A DNA stretch of 64,000 nt, from contig NZ_JBJDSB010000004.1 in NCBI RefSeq assembly GCF_044987625.1, positions 186,001-250,000 on the forward strand, read 5' to 3'. How positions within the stretch are numbered: position 1 is the stretch's first letter; each line of letters starts with the position of its first letter. The notes beneath the pieces were generated by a model. The model saw only the letters and a list, made by a program, of their open reading frames with translations. It was not told where the DNA came from and searched no databases. Position numbers and translations under genes: made by a program. The stretch comes from Desulfobaculum sp044987625 (GTDB lineage Bacteria; Desulfobacterota; Desulfovibrionia; Desulfovibrionales; Desulfovibrionaceae). Of the stretch, positions 8,306 through 16,568 are shown piece by piece.

Positions 8306-10228
8306 ATGGCTTCAGCATCCACGGTTCGCTACGGCGTCAGTAAATTTACCGACCACGATATCTATCTGTTCCGCGAGGGACGGCATTTTCGCCTGTATGA
8401 GAAGCTCGGCGCGCACGTCATGACACATGACGGCGAGCCGGGCGTTCTTTTTGCCGTCTGGGCGCCAAACGCCACCAGCGTGTCCGTCATTGGGACTTTT
8501 AACGACTGGGACCCCACGGCGCACTATCTGTCTGCCCGGCATGACAGTTCCGGCATTTGGGAGGGGTTCATTCCCGGCGCCGCCGAAGGGGCGTTGTACA
8601 AATATCACATCCGCTCCGCGGCCGGAGGCGGCTTTGAGGGCAACAAGAGCGACCCCTTTGCCCTGCACGGCGAGGCCCCGCCCCAGTCCGCGTCCATCGT
8701 CCGCGACCTTGACTACGGCTGGAGCGATGGCGAATGGATGACCGGGCGTGGCGCGCGTAATGCGCTGGACGCGCCCATGTCCGTGTATGAGGTACACCTC
8801 GGCTCGTGGATGCGCTCCGAGGAGGGCTACACCCTCAACTATACCGACCTTGCCCGCGACCTGCCCGGCTACCTCAGCGACCTTGGCTTCACCCATGTGG
8901 AATTCCTGCCGGTGATGGAGCATCCGTTTTTCGGGTCGTGGGGGTATCAGACCACGGGGTATTTTTGCCCGTCGTCACGCCTTGGATCGCCGCAGGAATT
9001 CATGGATCTTGTCAACGCCCTGCACCGCGCGGGTATTGGCGTTATTCTCGACTGGGTGCCCTCGCACTTTCCCGGCGATGAGCACGCGCTGTTCCGCTTT
9101 GACGGCACGCACCTGTACGAACACGCCGACCCCCGGCAGGGCTTCCACCCGGATTGGGATTCGTACATTTTCAATCTGGGCCGCTATGAGGTGTGCTCGT
9201 TTCTTATCTCCAGCGCGCTGTTTTGGCTGGACCGCTATCATATTGACGGCCTGCGCGTGGACGCCGTGGCCTCTATGCTCTACCTCGACTACTCGCGCGA
9301 GGGCGGGGAGTGGATGCCCAACAAGTACGGCGGCAATGAGAACATTGAGTCCATTGAGTTTCTGCGCGCCCTGAACGAGACGGTCTACCGCGAGTATCCG
9401 GACGTGCAGACCATTGCCGAGGAGTCCACATCGTGGCCCATGGTGTCGCGGCCCGCGTACCTTGGCGGCCTTGGCTTCGGCATGAAGTGGAACATGGGCT
9501 GGATGCACGACACGCTGGAGTATTTTAGCCACGACCCGGTGTACCGCAAATACCATCACGACAAGCTGACTTTTAACCTGTGGTACGCCTTTACCGAAAA
9601 TTTCATGTTGCCCCTGTCCCATGACGAGGTGGTGCACGGCAAAGGCTCGCTGTATGGCAAAATGCCCGGTGACGACTGGCAAAAGCGCGCGGAGCTGCGG
9701 CTTTTGTACGCCTACATGTACGCCATGCCGGGCAAGAAATTGTTGTTTATGGGGGCGGAGATTGGCCAGCACGGCGAATGGAGCCACGACGGACAGGTGC
9801 AGTGGGACCTGCTCCAAACCGAGGGCGGCGCAGGCCTGCACCGCTTTATGAAGGACTTAAACCGCGTGATGGTCGAAACCCCGGCCCTGTACGAGCGCGA
9901 CTTTTCGCCCGAAGGCTTCGAGTGGGTGGACTTTCACGATGCGGAGTCCAGCATTATCTCCTTCCTGCGTAAGGACGGCGCAGGCCGCCCGGTGCTGGCG
10001 GTGTTCAATTTCACCCCGGTCCCGCGCGAGGGTTACGCCGTTGGCGTACCCAGCGGCGGCTACTGGCAGGAGCTTCTCAACAGCGACGCCGAGTGGTACG
10101 GCGGCAGCGGGTGGGGCAATTATGGCGGACTGCCCACGCAAAACGTAGTATCCCATGGCCGGCCCCAGAGCCTGTGCATCAATCTGCCGCCCCTTGGCAT
10201 GGTGCTCTTCCGTCCGCTGGATGAGTAG
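8306..10228 (+). CDS. glgB: 1,4-alpha-glucan branching enzyme
   Basis: Glycogen branching enzyme (GH13), which cuts alpha-1,4 chains and reattaches them by alpha-1,6 links; cytoplasmic. 640 aa. An N-terminal CBM48 module ('VLFAVWAPNATSVSVIGTF') is followed by the GH13 barrel with all four regions: 'VILDWVPSHFP', 'GLRVDAVASML' (nucleophile Asp about residue 319), 'TIAEEST' (acid/base Glu about 372) and 'PLSHDEVVHG'. A short all-beta C-terminal domain ends 'LPPLGMVLFRPLDE'. It sits 21 nt upstream of malQ, so both act on storage glucan in one transcript. No glgA or glgC is in the window. Confidence 0.97.
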   Translation: MASASTVRYGVSKFTDHDIYLFREGRHFRLYEKLGAHVMTHDGEPGVLFAVWAPNATSVSVIGTFNDWDPTAHYLSARHDSSGIWEGFIPGAAEGALYKYHIRSAAGGGFEGNKSDPFALHGEAPPQSASIVRDLDYGWSDGEWMTGRGARNALDAPMSVYEVHLGSWMRSEEGYTLNYTDLARDLPGYLSDLGFTHVEFLPVMEHPFFGSWGYQTTGYFCPSSRLGSPQEFMDLVNALHRAGIGVILDWVPSHFPGDEHALFRFDGTHLYEHADPRQGFHPDWDSYIFNLGRYEVCSFLISSALFWLDRYHIDGLRVDAVASMLYLDYSREGGEWMPNKYGGNENIESIEFLRALNETVYREYPDVQTIAEESTSWPMVSRPAYLGGLGFGMKWNMGWMHDTLEYFSHDPVYRKYHHDKLTFNLWYAFTENFMLPLSHDEVVHGKGSLYGKMPGDDWQKRAELRLLYAYMYAMPGKKLLFMGAEIGQHGEWSHDGQVQWDLLQTEGGAGLHRFMKDLNRVMVETPALYERDFSPEGFEWVDFHDAESSIISFLRKDGAGRPVLAVFNFTPVPREGYAVGVPSGGYWQELLNSDAEWYGGSGWGNYGGLPTQNVVSHGRPQSLCINLPPLGMVLFRPLDE

Positions 10229-10249
10229 ATGCGGTAAGGAGACTGCGCG

Positions 10250-11764
10250 ATGATGGAGCAGATGAAACAGCGCGGAAGCGGCGTGCTCTTGCACGTGACG
10301 TCCTTGCCGTCGTCCTACGGCATTGGCGATATGGGCTCCGGCGCGCGGGCGTTCATCAACTTTTTGGCGCAGGCGGGGCAGCGCTATTGGCAGATTTTGC
10401 CCCTGACGCCGACATCAACCTTCCTCGGCAATTCGCCGTATTCCAGCTTTTCCGCCTTTGCGGGCAATCCGCTGCTCATCAGCCCGGAGCGCCTTGCGGC
10501 GGACGGGTGGGTGCGGCTGGCGGACATCCAGCAGGGCGCCAGCCCCACCTTGGACCGCGTGGACTACGAGGCCGCAGAGGCCTTGAAGCGGCGGCTGCTT
10601 GATGTGGCGTGGGAGCGCTCCAAGGATGCGCTGGACGGGGACGCGGGGTTTGCGGCCTTTGTGCGGCGGCACGGGGAGGCGTGGCTGAACGCCTTTGCGG
10701 CGTTTAGCGTCCTGAAGGAGCGCTTTGGCGGCGCGGCGTGGAATACGTGGCCCCGCGAGTACCGCGACCGCGAGGGGGACGCGCTTCGCGCCCTGCGCGC
10801 TGAGGCCGGCCCGGCCCTGCGCAAGGTGTGCTTTGAGCAGTATGTGTTCTTTTCGCAGTGGGACGCCCTGCGGGAGTATTGCCGGGGCAAGGGCGTCTCC
10901 ATCATTGGCGACCTGCCGTTCTATCCCACCTACGATTCCGCCGATGTGTGGGAGCACCGCGACATTTTCCAACTGGATGAACGGGGGGAGCCGCTCAAGG
11001 TGGCGGGGGTGCCGCCGGATTATTTCAGCGAAACCGGGCAGCGCTGGGGCAACCCGGTGTACGACTGGGGCGTTTTGATGCGTAGCGGCTACGCGTGGTG
11101 GGTGGAGCGCATCCGCCATAACCTGCTGCTGGCGGATATTGTGCGGCTGGACCACTTCCGGGCCTTTGCCGGGTACTGGGTGGTGCCGCCCGAGGAGGAG
11201 ACCGCCATGAACGGGGAGTGGGAAACCGGCCCCGGCGAGTCGTTTTTCTCCGTCCTTCGTGAGAGCCTGCACGACTTGCCCATCATTGCCGAGGACCTTG
11301 GTCTCATCACGCAGGACGTCATCGACCTGCGCCTTGCCTTTGATATGCCGGGCATGCGCGTGCTGCAATTTTCCTTTGGGCCGGATACCGGCGAGAGCGT
11401 GAATTCGCTGCATAACCACTGCGTGAACAGCGTGGTCTACACCGGGACCCACGATAACAACACCACCCTGGGCTGGTACGAGGATGACCTTGGCGACGAG
11501 GGGCGTGCGCGGCTTGGCGAGTATGCCGGGCACCCTGTTGGCGCGCGGGATGTGGTGCGGCAGATGATGCGCCTTGCCCTGATGTCGCCCGCGCGCATTT
11601 GCATTATGCCCATGCAGGACGTCCTTGGCCTTGGCGCGGCGGCGCGCATGAATACTCCCTCCATGCCGCAGGGAAACTGGGGCTGGCGGGTGCCGCCACG
11701 GAAACTTTCGCCCCGCGTCGCCGATGGACTGCGGCGCATGTGCGCCCTGTATGGCAGATGCTGA
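10250..11764 (+). CDS. malQ: 4-alpha-glucanotransferase (amylomaltase)
   Basis: GH77 enzyme that transfers maltodextrin segments between alpha-glucan chains, working with the branching enzyme encoded just upstream. 504 aa, the normal bacterial length. Recognisable stretches: 'GVLLHVTSLPSSYGIGDMG' at the N-terminus, 'NSPYSSFSAFAGNPLLIS', 'IGDLPFYPTYDSADVW', 'DIVRLDHFRAFAGYWVVP' with the nucleophile Asp near residue 301, 'IIAEDLGLIT' with acid/base Glu near 348, and 'YTGTHDNNTTLGWY'. It ends 'MPQGNWGWRVPP...' as in other MalQ. The gene starts with ATG 21 nt after glgB, with a GTAAGGAGA site. Confidence 0.96.
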   Translation: MMEQMKQRGSGVLLHVTSLPSSYGIGDMGSGARAFINFLAQAGQRYWQILPLTPTSTFLGNSPYSSFSAFAGNPLLISPERLAADGWVRLADIQQGASPTLDRVDYEAAEALKRRLLDVAWERSKDALDGDAGFAAFVRRHGEAWLNAFAAFSVLKERFGGAAWNTWPREYRDREGDALRALRAEAGPALRKVCFEQYVFFSQWDALREYCRGKGVSIIGDLPFYPTYDSADVWEHRDIFQLDERGEPLKVAGVPPDYFSETGQRWGNPVYDWGVLMRSGYAWWVERIRHNLLLADIVRLDHFRAFAGYWVVPPEEETAMNGEWETGPGESFFSVLRESLHDLPIIAEDLGLITQDVIDLRLAFDMPGMRVLQFSFGPDTGESVNSLHNHCVNSVVYTGTHDNNTTLGWYEDDLGDEGRARLGEYAGHPVGARDVVRQMMRLALMSPARICIMPMQDVLGLGAAARMNTPSMPQGNWGWRVPPRKLSPRVADGLRRMCALYGRC

Positions 11765-11909
11765 GCCGCACGCGTTGTGCAGTGGCCGGAAACCCGCCTG
11801 CACTATTGACTGTTCTGGGGTTTCGGGGCAATGTGCAGCCTTGATGCCGTGGGGGCATCTTTCCTTTTATGAGGGGAATGGTGGTAACAGGATACAAAGG
11901 ACGATTCAT

Positions 11910-13235
11910 ATGAGAACGCCGAACCTGAAATTGACTTTCGCCCTTGTCATGGTCGCCCTTTTGGCGGCTGTTCCGGCAATGGCGGAAACCACCGTTTACA
12001 ACATGGAACAGGCTGTCGAGCGCGCCTTGACGGCCAATCCCAGCGTCCAGTCGGCCATGCATTCGCAGCAGGGCGCCGAAGAGGGACGCAAGTCCGCACG
12101 TGGGTCCTTTGGACCGTCCGTGTCCGGCAGCTACGGCTACACCAGCCGTGACCATGCCAAGCCCACCGAGGACAACCCGACCAGCGAGAAGGACCTCTTC
12201 TCCGCTGGCGTGACTGTGCATCAGGACCTGTTTACGGGCTGGAATATCCTGTCCACGTACCAGAAGGCCGCCCTGTCCAAGGACAAGGCCGACGCCTCCC
12301 TGCGCAACGTGGAGCTTACCGTCACCGGACTGGTGCAGGAAAACTTCCTCAAGCTCCTTCAGGCGCGTGAAAATGTCCGCGCCGCTAAGGATTCCTTGGC
12401 CCGTTTGCAGGAACAGCTCAAGGTCACCACGGCCTTTTATGATGTGGGCCTCAAGCCCCGTCTGGACGTGTTGCAGGCCGAAGTGGACCTTGCCAAGGCA
12501 GAGGACGGCCTCATTGAGGCGCAGAACTTTGTCGCCACGCAGGAAGCGCGCCTCAATACGCTGCTGAACCTGCCGCTGGACGCGGATGTGGACTACGCGG
12601 GAACCCTCGACTACGTGCCGTTCTCCCTGTCCATAGACGAGGTCATGAAGCGCGCCTACAAGGGCCGCCCGGACCTCGACATTGCCGCCAAGAGTGTGGA
12701 CATCGCCATCAAGGACGAGGACATCGTCAAGAGTGCCTTCTACCCGCAGGTGGGAGCCGACTTTAAGTGGACCTCCACCGGCGACGATATGTCCGCCTCC
12801 GGCAGTGACCTTATGGACACCGAATTCAGCGAGTGGTCCGTGGGCGTCAGCGCCAACTGGACCCTGTGGGAGTGGGGCAAGACCTACTACGCCGTCAAGC
12901 AGGCCAAGCAGAACGTTCGCAGCCTCATTGCCGAGGCCGAGAACACCAAGCAGGAAGCCACCTTTGACGTGAAGTCCAGCCACCTGAGCATCCGCAAGGC
13001 CGCGGAAAGCATCAAGGTGAATCGCAAGGCCGTTGAGGCGGCGCAGGAAGGCTACCGCATGGCCGTGGCGCGCTATCAGGCGCAGGTGGGTACCAACACC
13101 GACGTGCTGGACGCGCAGGAGCGTTTGACCACCGCCGAGGCCGGGCTCATCACCGCGCTGGCGGATTACCGCATTGCGCTGTCCAAGATGTTTGTTGCCA
13201 TGGGCGAGCAAAACCCCGCCCTCAAGAGCTTCTAA
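11910..13235 (+). CDS. TolC-family outer-membrane efflux/secretion channel protein
   Basis: 441-aa outer-membrane channel protein of the TolC/OEP family, used by type I secretion systems or tripartite efflux pumps. It has a signal peptide (MRTPNLKLTFALVMVALLAA, cut after 'AMA'), then two long repeats of coiled-coil helices. TolC-like features are 'YNMEQAVERALTANPSVQSA' near the start, 'VQENFLKLLQARENVRAAK', 'DVGLKPRLDVLQAEVDLAKAE', and the second-repeat equivalent 'QVGTNTDVLDAQERLTTAE'. The ATG at 11910 with AAAGGA upstream gives a clean signal peptide; a longer frame to 11724 does not. No membrane-fusion or pump gene is next to it, so the partner system lies elsewhere. Confidence 0.92.
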   Translation: MRTPNLKLTFALVMVALLAAVPAMAETTVYNMEQAVERALTANPSVQSAMHSQQGAEEGRKSARGSFGPSVSGSYGYTSRDHAKPTEDNPTSEKDLFSAGVTVHQDLFTGWNILSTYQKAALSKDKADASLRNVELTVTGLVQENFLKLLQARENVRAAKDSLARLQEQLKVTTAFYDVGLKPRLDVLQAEVDLAKAEDGLIEAQNFVATQEARLNTLLNLPLDADVDYAGTLDYVPFSLSIDEVMKRAYKGRPDLDIAAKSVDIAIKDEDIVKSAFYPQVGADFKWTSTGDDMSASGSDLMDTEFSEWSVGVSANWTLWEWGKTYYAVKQAKQNVRSLIAEAENTKQEATFDVKSSHLSIRKAAESIKVNRKAVEAAQEGYRMAVARYQAQVGTNTDVLDAQERLTTAEAGLITALADYRIALSKMFVAMGEQNPALKSF

Positions 13236-13255
13236 GGCGTTACCAAGCCAATCAA

Positions 13256-13285
13256 GGCCGCAACCCACCGGGTTGCGGCCTTTTT
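13256..13285 (+). terminator. Rho-independent terminator of the TolC-family gene
   Basis: Perfect 11-bp stem GGCCGCAACCC / GGGTTGCGGCC with an ACC loop, followed by TTTTT, 20 nt after the stop codon. Confidence 0.93.
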
Positions 13286-13657
13286 CATGCGCAGGCGGCG
13301 GGCGGATGTGCCCGTCAGGGGCTGAATTCCTCCTCTCCGCTGCGGTCCTGTCGCCGCGGTGGGCGCGCAGAAAGGGTTGACACGGCGCGCCACTGGCAGG
13401 AAGACAGACCGGTGCCGCCGTGTCTTTTTCGGTGTTTCCCTAGCGTGCGGAGTAGGCTCGCCCTCGCGGGCGCGGGTGATTTCTGTTAGGGTTTCCGGGG
13501 GACTGAGGCAGAGTGTTCTTTGATTTGTGCCCGGCGCATCCGGCGCGGGCTGCCTGCCCCCTCCTCTCGTTATCTTGGAATCCCTCGCGCCGCGGATGCG
13601 GCGCGGCATCGACAGTGCGTGCGCGCCAGCGCCCCAGCCGCTGGCAAAGGAGATGAC
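13286..13657. other. Non-coding leader region upstream of the sugar module
   Basis: About 370 bp after the TolC terminator. No convincing gene or conserved RNA is visible. The promoter of the sugar module should be here; a TTGACA occurs at 13377-13382, but no -10 box follows at normal spacing. Confidence 0.4.
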
Positions 13658-15346
13658 ATGAGCCACACGCCCCGCCATGGCGTCGCGGTTGTCGGGTCCG
13701 GCTATTGGGGACGCAACCTTGTCCGCAACTTCCACGCCCTTGGCGCGCTGGAGCGCATTTGCGATACGGACGCGGAGGTGTTGCGGCGGTTTCGGGAGCA
13801 GTATCCGGGCGTGCGGACCTGTATGTCCCTGACGGATGTGCTGGCGGACGACGGAGTGCGGGGGGTGGTTATCGCCACGCCGGCGGAAAAGCATTTTACG
13901 CAAGCGCGCGAGGCGCTTTTGTCCGGACGGGACGTGTACGTGGAAAAGCCCCTTGCCCTTGCGGCGGCGGAGGGGCGCGAGCTGGTCCGCCTTGCGCAGG
14001 CCGAGGGGCGGGTGCTGATGGTGGGGCACCTGCTGCACTATCATCCGGCGTTCTTGGAACTGATGCGGCTGGTGGAATCCGGCGAGCTGGGGCGCATCAA
14101 CTATATGTACTCCCAGCGCCTGAACCTGGGCAAAATCCGGCGCGAGGAGAACTCCCTGTGGTCCTTCGCGCCGCACGATATTTCCATACTGCTGGCCCTT
14201 GCCGGGGAGACGCCGGAGCGCGTGCGCGCCGTTGGCGGCAACTATCTGCACCAGCGCATCGCGGATGTGACCGTGACGCATTTGGACTTTCCGTCCGGGC
14301 TTAAGGCGCATATCTTCGTCTCGTGGCTGCACCCCTTTAAGGAGCAGCGGCTGGTGGTGGTGGGCGACCGCAAGATGGCCGTCCTTGATGACACGCGCCC
14401 GTGGCCGGAAAAGCTGGCCACCTACGCCCACCGCATTGACTGGGAGGGGCATATGCCCATCCCCACCCGCGCGGATGAGGCGTTTCATCCCGTAGCGGAG
14501 GACGAACCTCTGCGGCGCGAGTGCCAGCACTTTCTGGAGTGCATGGACCAGCGCAGCGCCCCCCGCACCGGCGGGGAAGAGGGTGTGCGTGTGCTGGACG
14601 TTCTTGGCGCGGCCCAGCGCTCGCTGGAGAGCGGGGGCGCGCCGCAGTGCGCCGCTTCTGGCCGCGAGACTGCGCCAACTGCTGCGCCCGAAAGCGAACC
14701 CGGCGGGGCGGCGGGCCATGCGCCAGACGCAGGCTCCATTCCCGGCGTCAGCGTGCACGAGAGCGCCTACGTGGACGACGGCGTGCGCATCGGGCAGGGA
14801 ACGAAAATTTGGCATTTTTCGCACATCATGCGAGGCTCGGACATCGGCCGCGACTGCCGCATTGGGCAAAGCGTGGTCATCGGGCCGGATGTGCGCATTG
14901 GAGACGGGTGCAAAGTGCAAAACAACGTCAGCATCTACAGCGGCGTCACGCTGGAGGATGGCGTGTTTTGTGGCCCGTCCATGGTGTTCACCAACGTCCG
15001 CAATCCGCGGTGCCACATACCGCGCATGCACGAAGCGCTGCCCACGCTGGTGCGCGCCGGGGCCACCCTTGGCGCCAACTGCACCATCGTCTGCGGGCAC
15101 ACCATTGGCCGCTCCGCCTTTGTTGGCGCGGGCGCTGTGGTTACGAAGGACGTCCCGGACCACGCCCTTGTGTTGGGCAATCCGGCGCGGCGCACCGGGT
15201 GGATGTGCGCCTGCGGCGAACAACTTGACGATACCTTGACCTGCCCCGTTTGCGGCGCGCACCACGAAATGCGCGGCCCCGGGCTGGTCAGTCTGGACCA
15301 GACGAATCCCCGCGCAGAGCGCGGTACATATGGAGATGAAGTATGA
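13658..15346 (+). CDS. Fusion of Gfo/Idh/MocA sugar dehydrogenase (WbpB/WlbA-like) and hexapeptide acyltransferase (WbpD-like)
   Basis: 562-aa bifunctional enzyme. Residues 1-330 are a Gfo/Idh/MocA NAD-dependent dehydrogenase: Rossmann 'GVAVVGSGYWGRNLVRNF', the catalytic 'VYVEKPLAL' lysine and 'HLLHYHPAFLELM'. A low-complexity Ala/Pro linker (about 330-360) leads to a left-handed beta-helix acyltransferase (about 362-530) with isoleucine-patch repeats such as 'VRIGQGTKIWHFSHIM', 'IGQSVVIGPDVRIGDG' and 'LGANCTIVCGHTIG'. A Cys-pair tail ('CACGEQ...CPVCGAHH') looks like a small zinc ribbon. In Pseudomonas and Bordetella these two steps (3-oxidation and 3-N-acetylation of UDP-GlcNAcA) are separate genes. 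The aminotransferase between these steps is the next gene, overlapping by ATGA. ATG at 13658 has AAAGGAGAT upstream. Confidence 0.88.
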   Translation: MSHTPRHGVAVVGSGYWGRNLVRNFHALGALERICDTDAEVLRRFREQYPGVRTCMSLTDVLADDGVRGVVIATPAEKHFTQAREALLSGRDVYVEKPLALAAAEGRELVRLAQAEGRVLMVGHLLHYHPAFLELMRLVESGELGRINYMYSQRLNLGKIRREENSLWSFAPHDISILLALAGETPERVRAVGGNYLHQRIADVTVTHLDFPSGLKAHIFVSWLHPFKEQRLVVVGDRKMAVLDDTRPWPEKLATYAHRIDWEGHMPIPTRADEAFHPVAEDEPLRRECQHFLECMDQRSAPRTGGEEGVRVLDVLGAAQRSLESGGAPQCAASGRETAPTAAPESEPGGAAGHAPDAGSIPGVSVHESAYVDDGVRIGQGTKIWHFSHIMRGSDIGRDCRIGQSVVIGPDVRIGDGCKVQNNVSIYSGVTLEDGVFCGPSMVFTNVRNPRCHIPRMHEALPTLVRAGATLGANCTIVCGHTIGRSAFVGAGAVVTKDVPDHALVLGNPARRTGWMCACGEQLDDTLTCPVCGAHHEMRGPGLVSLDQTNPRAERGTYGDEV

Positions 15347-16503
15347 AGATTCCCTTTATTGACCTGAAAGCGCAGTACCGCACTATTGAAGACGATGTGC
15401 GCAGCCGCATCAATGCCGTGCTGGAGCATGGGCAGTACGTTATGGGCCCCGAGGTCCACGAGCTGAATGAAAAGCTGGCGGAATTCGCCGGAACCAAGCA
15501 CGCCATTGCCTGTTCCAGCGGCACGGATGCCCTGCTGATGGCGCTGATGGCCCACGGCGTCGGCCCCGGTGACGCCATCTTCACCACGCCCTTTACCTTT
15601 GTGGCCACGGCGGAAGTCATCGCCCTCACCGGCGCGACTCCGGTGTTCGTGGATATTGACCCCGTGACCTTCAACATCGACGTGGAGTCCCTGCGCCGCG
15701 CCATCGCCGCCATGAAGTCCGGCGAACGCACCGGCTGCCGCCTGCCCCGCTGCGCCAAGGACTTGAAGCCCCGCGGCATCATCCCTGTGGACCTCTTTGG
15801 CCTGCCCGCCGACTACGACCCCATCATGGACGTGGCGCAGAAGCACGGCCTGTTTGTGCTGTCCGACACCGCGCAGGGTTTTGGCAGCGTGTACAAGGGC
15901 AAGCGCTCCGGCTCCCTCGGCCATGTGGCCGCCACCAGCTTCTTCCCGGCCAAGCCGCTGGGCTGCTATGGCGACGGCGGCGCCGTGTTCACCGATGATG
16001 ATGAACTCAGCGAACTCATGCAGTCCGTGATGATCCACGGCATGGGCGAAAACCGCTACGAGAACGTGCGCATCGGCATCAATGGCCGCCTTGATTCCAT
16101 GCAGGCCGCTGTGCTCCTTGCCAAGCTGAATATCTTCCCCGGCGAACTGGAACAGCGCCAGCGCGTGGCCGATGCCTACACCGAGCAACTGGCCGGCATC
16201 CCCGGTCTGGTGACGCCCACCATCCCCGAGGGCTACAAGAGCGCGTGGGCGCAGTACTCCGTGCTGGCCGACGACCGCAACCTCATCCAGAAGGCTCTGC
16301 GCGACGCGGAAATTCCCACCGCCATCTACTACCCCCTGCCCCTGCACCTGCAGAAGGCCTTTGCCTCGCTGGGCTACAAGGAAGGGGACATGCCTGTCTC
16401 CGAGGACTGCGCAGGCCGCATCTTCAGCCTGCCCATGCATCCCTACCTCACCAACGAGCAGGTGGCCGAGATTACCGGCGTCATCCGCGACGCTGTCAGC
16501 TAA
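15343..16503 (+). CDS. DegT/DnrJ/EryC1/StrS aminotransferase (WbpE/WlbC-like)
   Basis: PLP-dependent sugar aminotransferase, 386 aa. It would aminate the 3-keto-UDP-sugar made by the upstream dehydrogenase domain, using glutamate. Family marks: N-terminal 'MKIPFIDLKAQYRTI', 'HAIACSSGTDALLMALMA', 'GDAIFTTPFTFVATAEVIAL', the Asp-containing 'LFVLSDTAQGFG', the PLP-binding lysine in 'ATSFFPAKPLGCYGDGGAVF', and 'IGINGRLDSMQAAVL'. The start overlaps the stop of the fusion gene (ATGA), which indicates translational coupling. Together the pair covers three steps toward a 2,3-diacetamido-2,3-dideoxy-uronic acid nucleotide sugar for surface polysaccharide; the 6-dehydrogenase and 2-epimerase are not in this window. 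Confidence 0.93.
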   Translation: MKIPFIDLKAQYRTIEDDVRSRINAVLEHGQYVMGPEVHELNEKLAEFAGTKHAIACSSGTDALLMALMAHGVGPGDAIFTTPFTFVATAEVIALTGATPVFVDIDPVTFNIDVESLRRAIAAMKSGERTGCRLPRCAKDLKPRGIIPVDLFGLPADYDPIMDVAQKHGLFVLSDTAQGFGSVYKGKRSGSLGHVAATSFFPAKPLGCYGDGGAVFTDDDELSELMQSVMIHGMGENRYENVRIGINGRLDSMQAAVLLAKLNIFPGELEQRQRVADAYTEQLAGIPGLVTPTIPEGYKSAWAQYSVLADDRNLIQKALRDAEIPTAIYYPLPLHLQKAFASLGYKEGDMPVSEDCAGRIFSLPMHPYLTNEQVAEITGVIRDAVS

Positions 16504-16530
16504 CGCGCCCCGTGCCTTCCAGCATATTCA

Positions 16531-16563
16531 GGCCGCTCCGCTTTTGCGGGGCGGCCTTTTTTT
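16531..16563 (+). terminator. Terminator of the sugar module
   Basis: 11-bp stem (GGCCGCTCCGC with GCGGGGCGGCC, one G-U pair, TTTT loop) followed by a run of seven T. It also lies just past the end of the convergent adenylate cyclase gene. Confidence 0.9.
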
Positions 16564-16568
16564 GCGCG

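Noticed and set aside
13232..15265. 677-aa minus-strand frame
   Set aside because: Antisense to the dehydrogenase-acyltransferase gene, which has clear motifs and a ribosome site.
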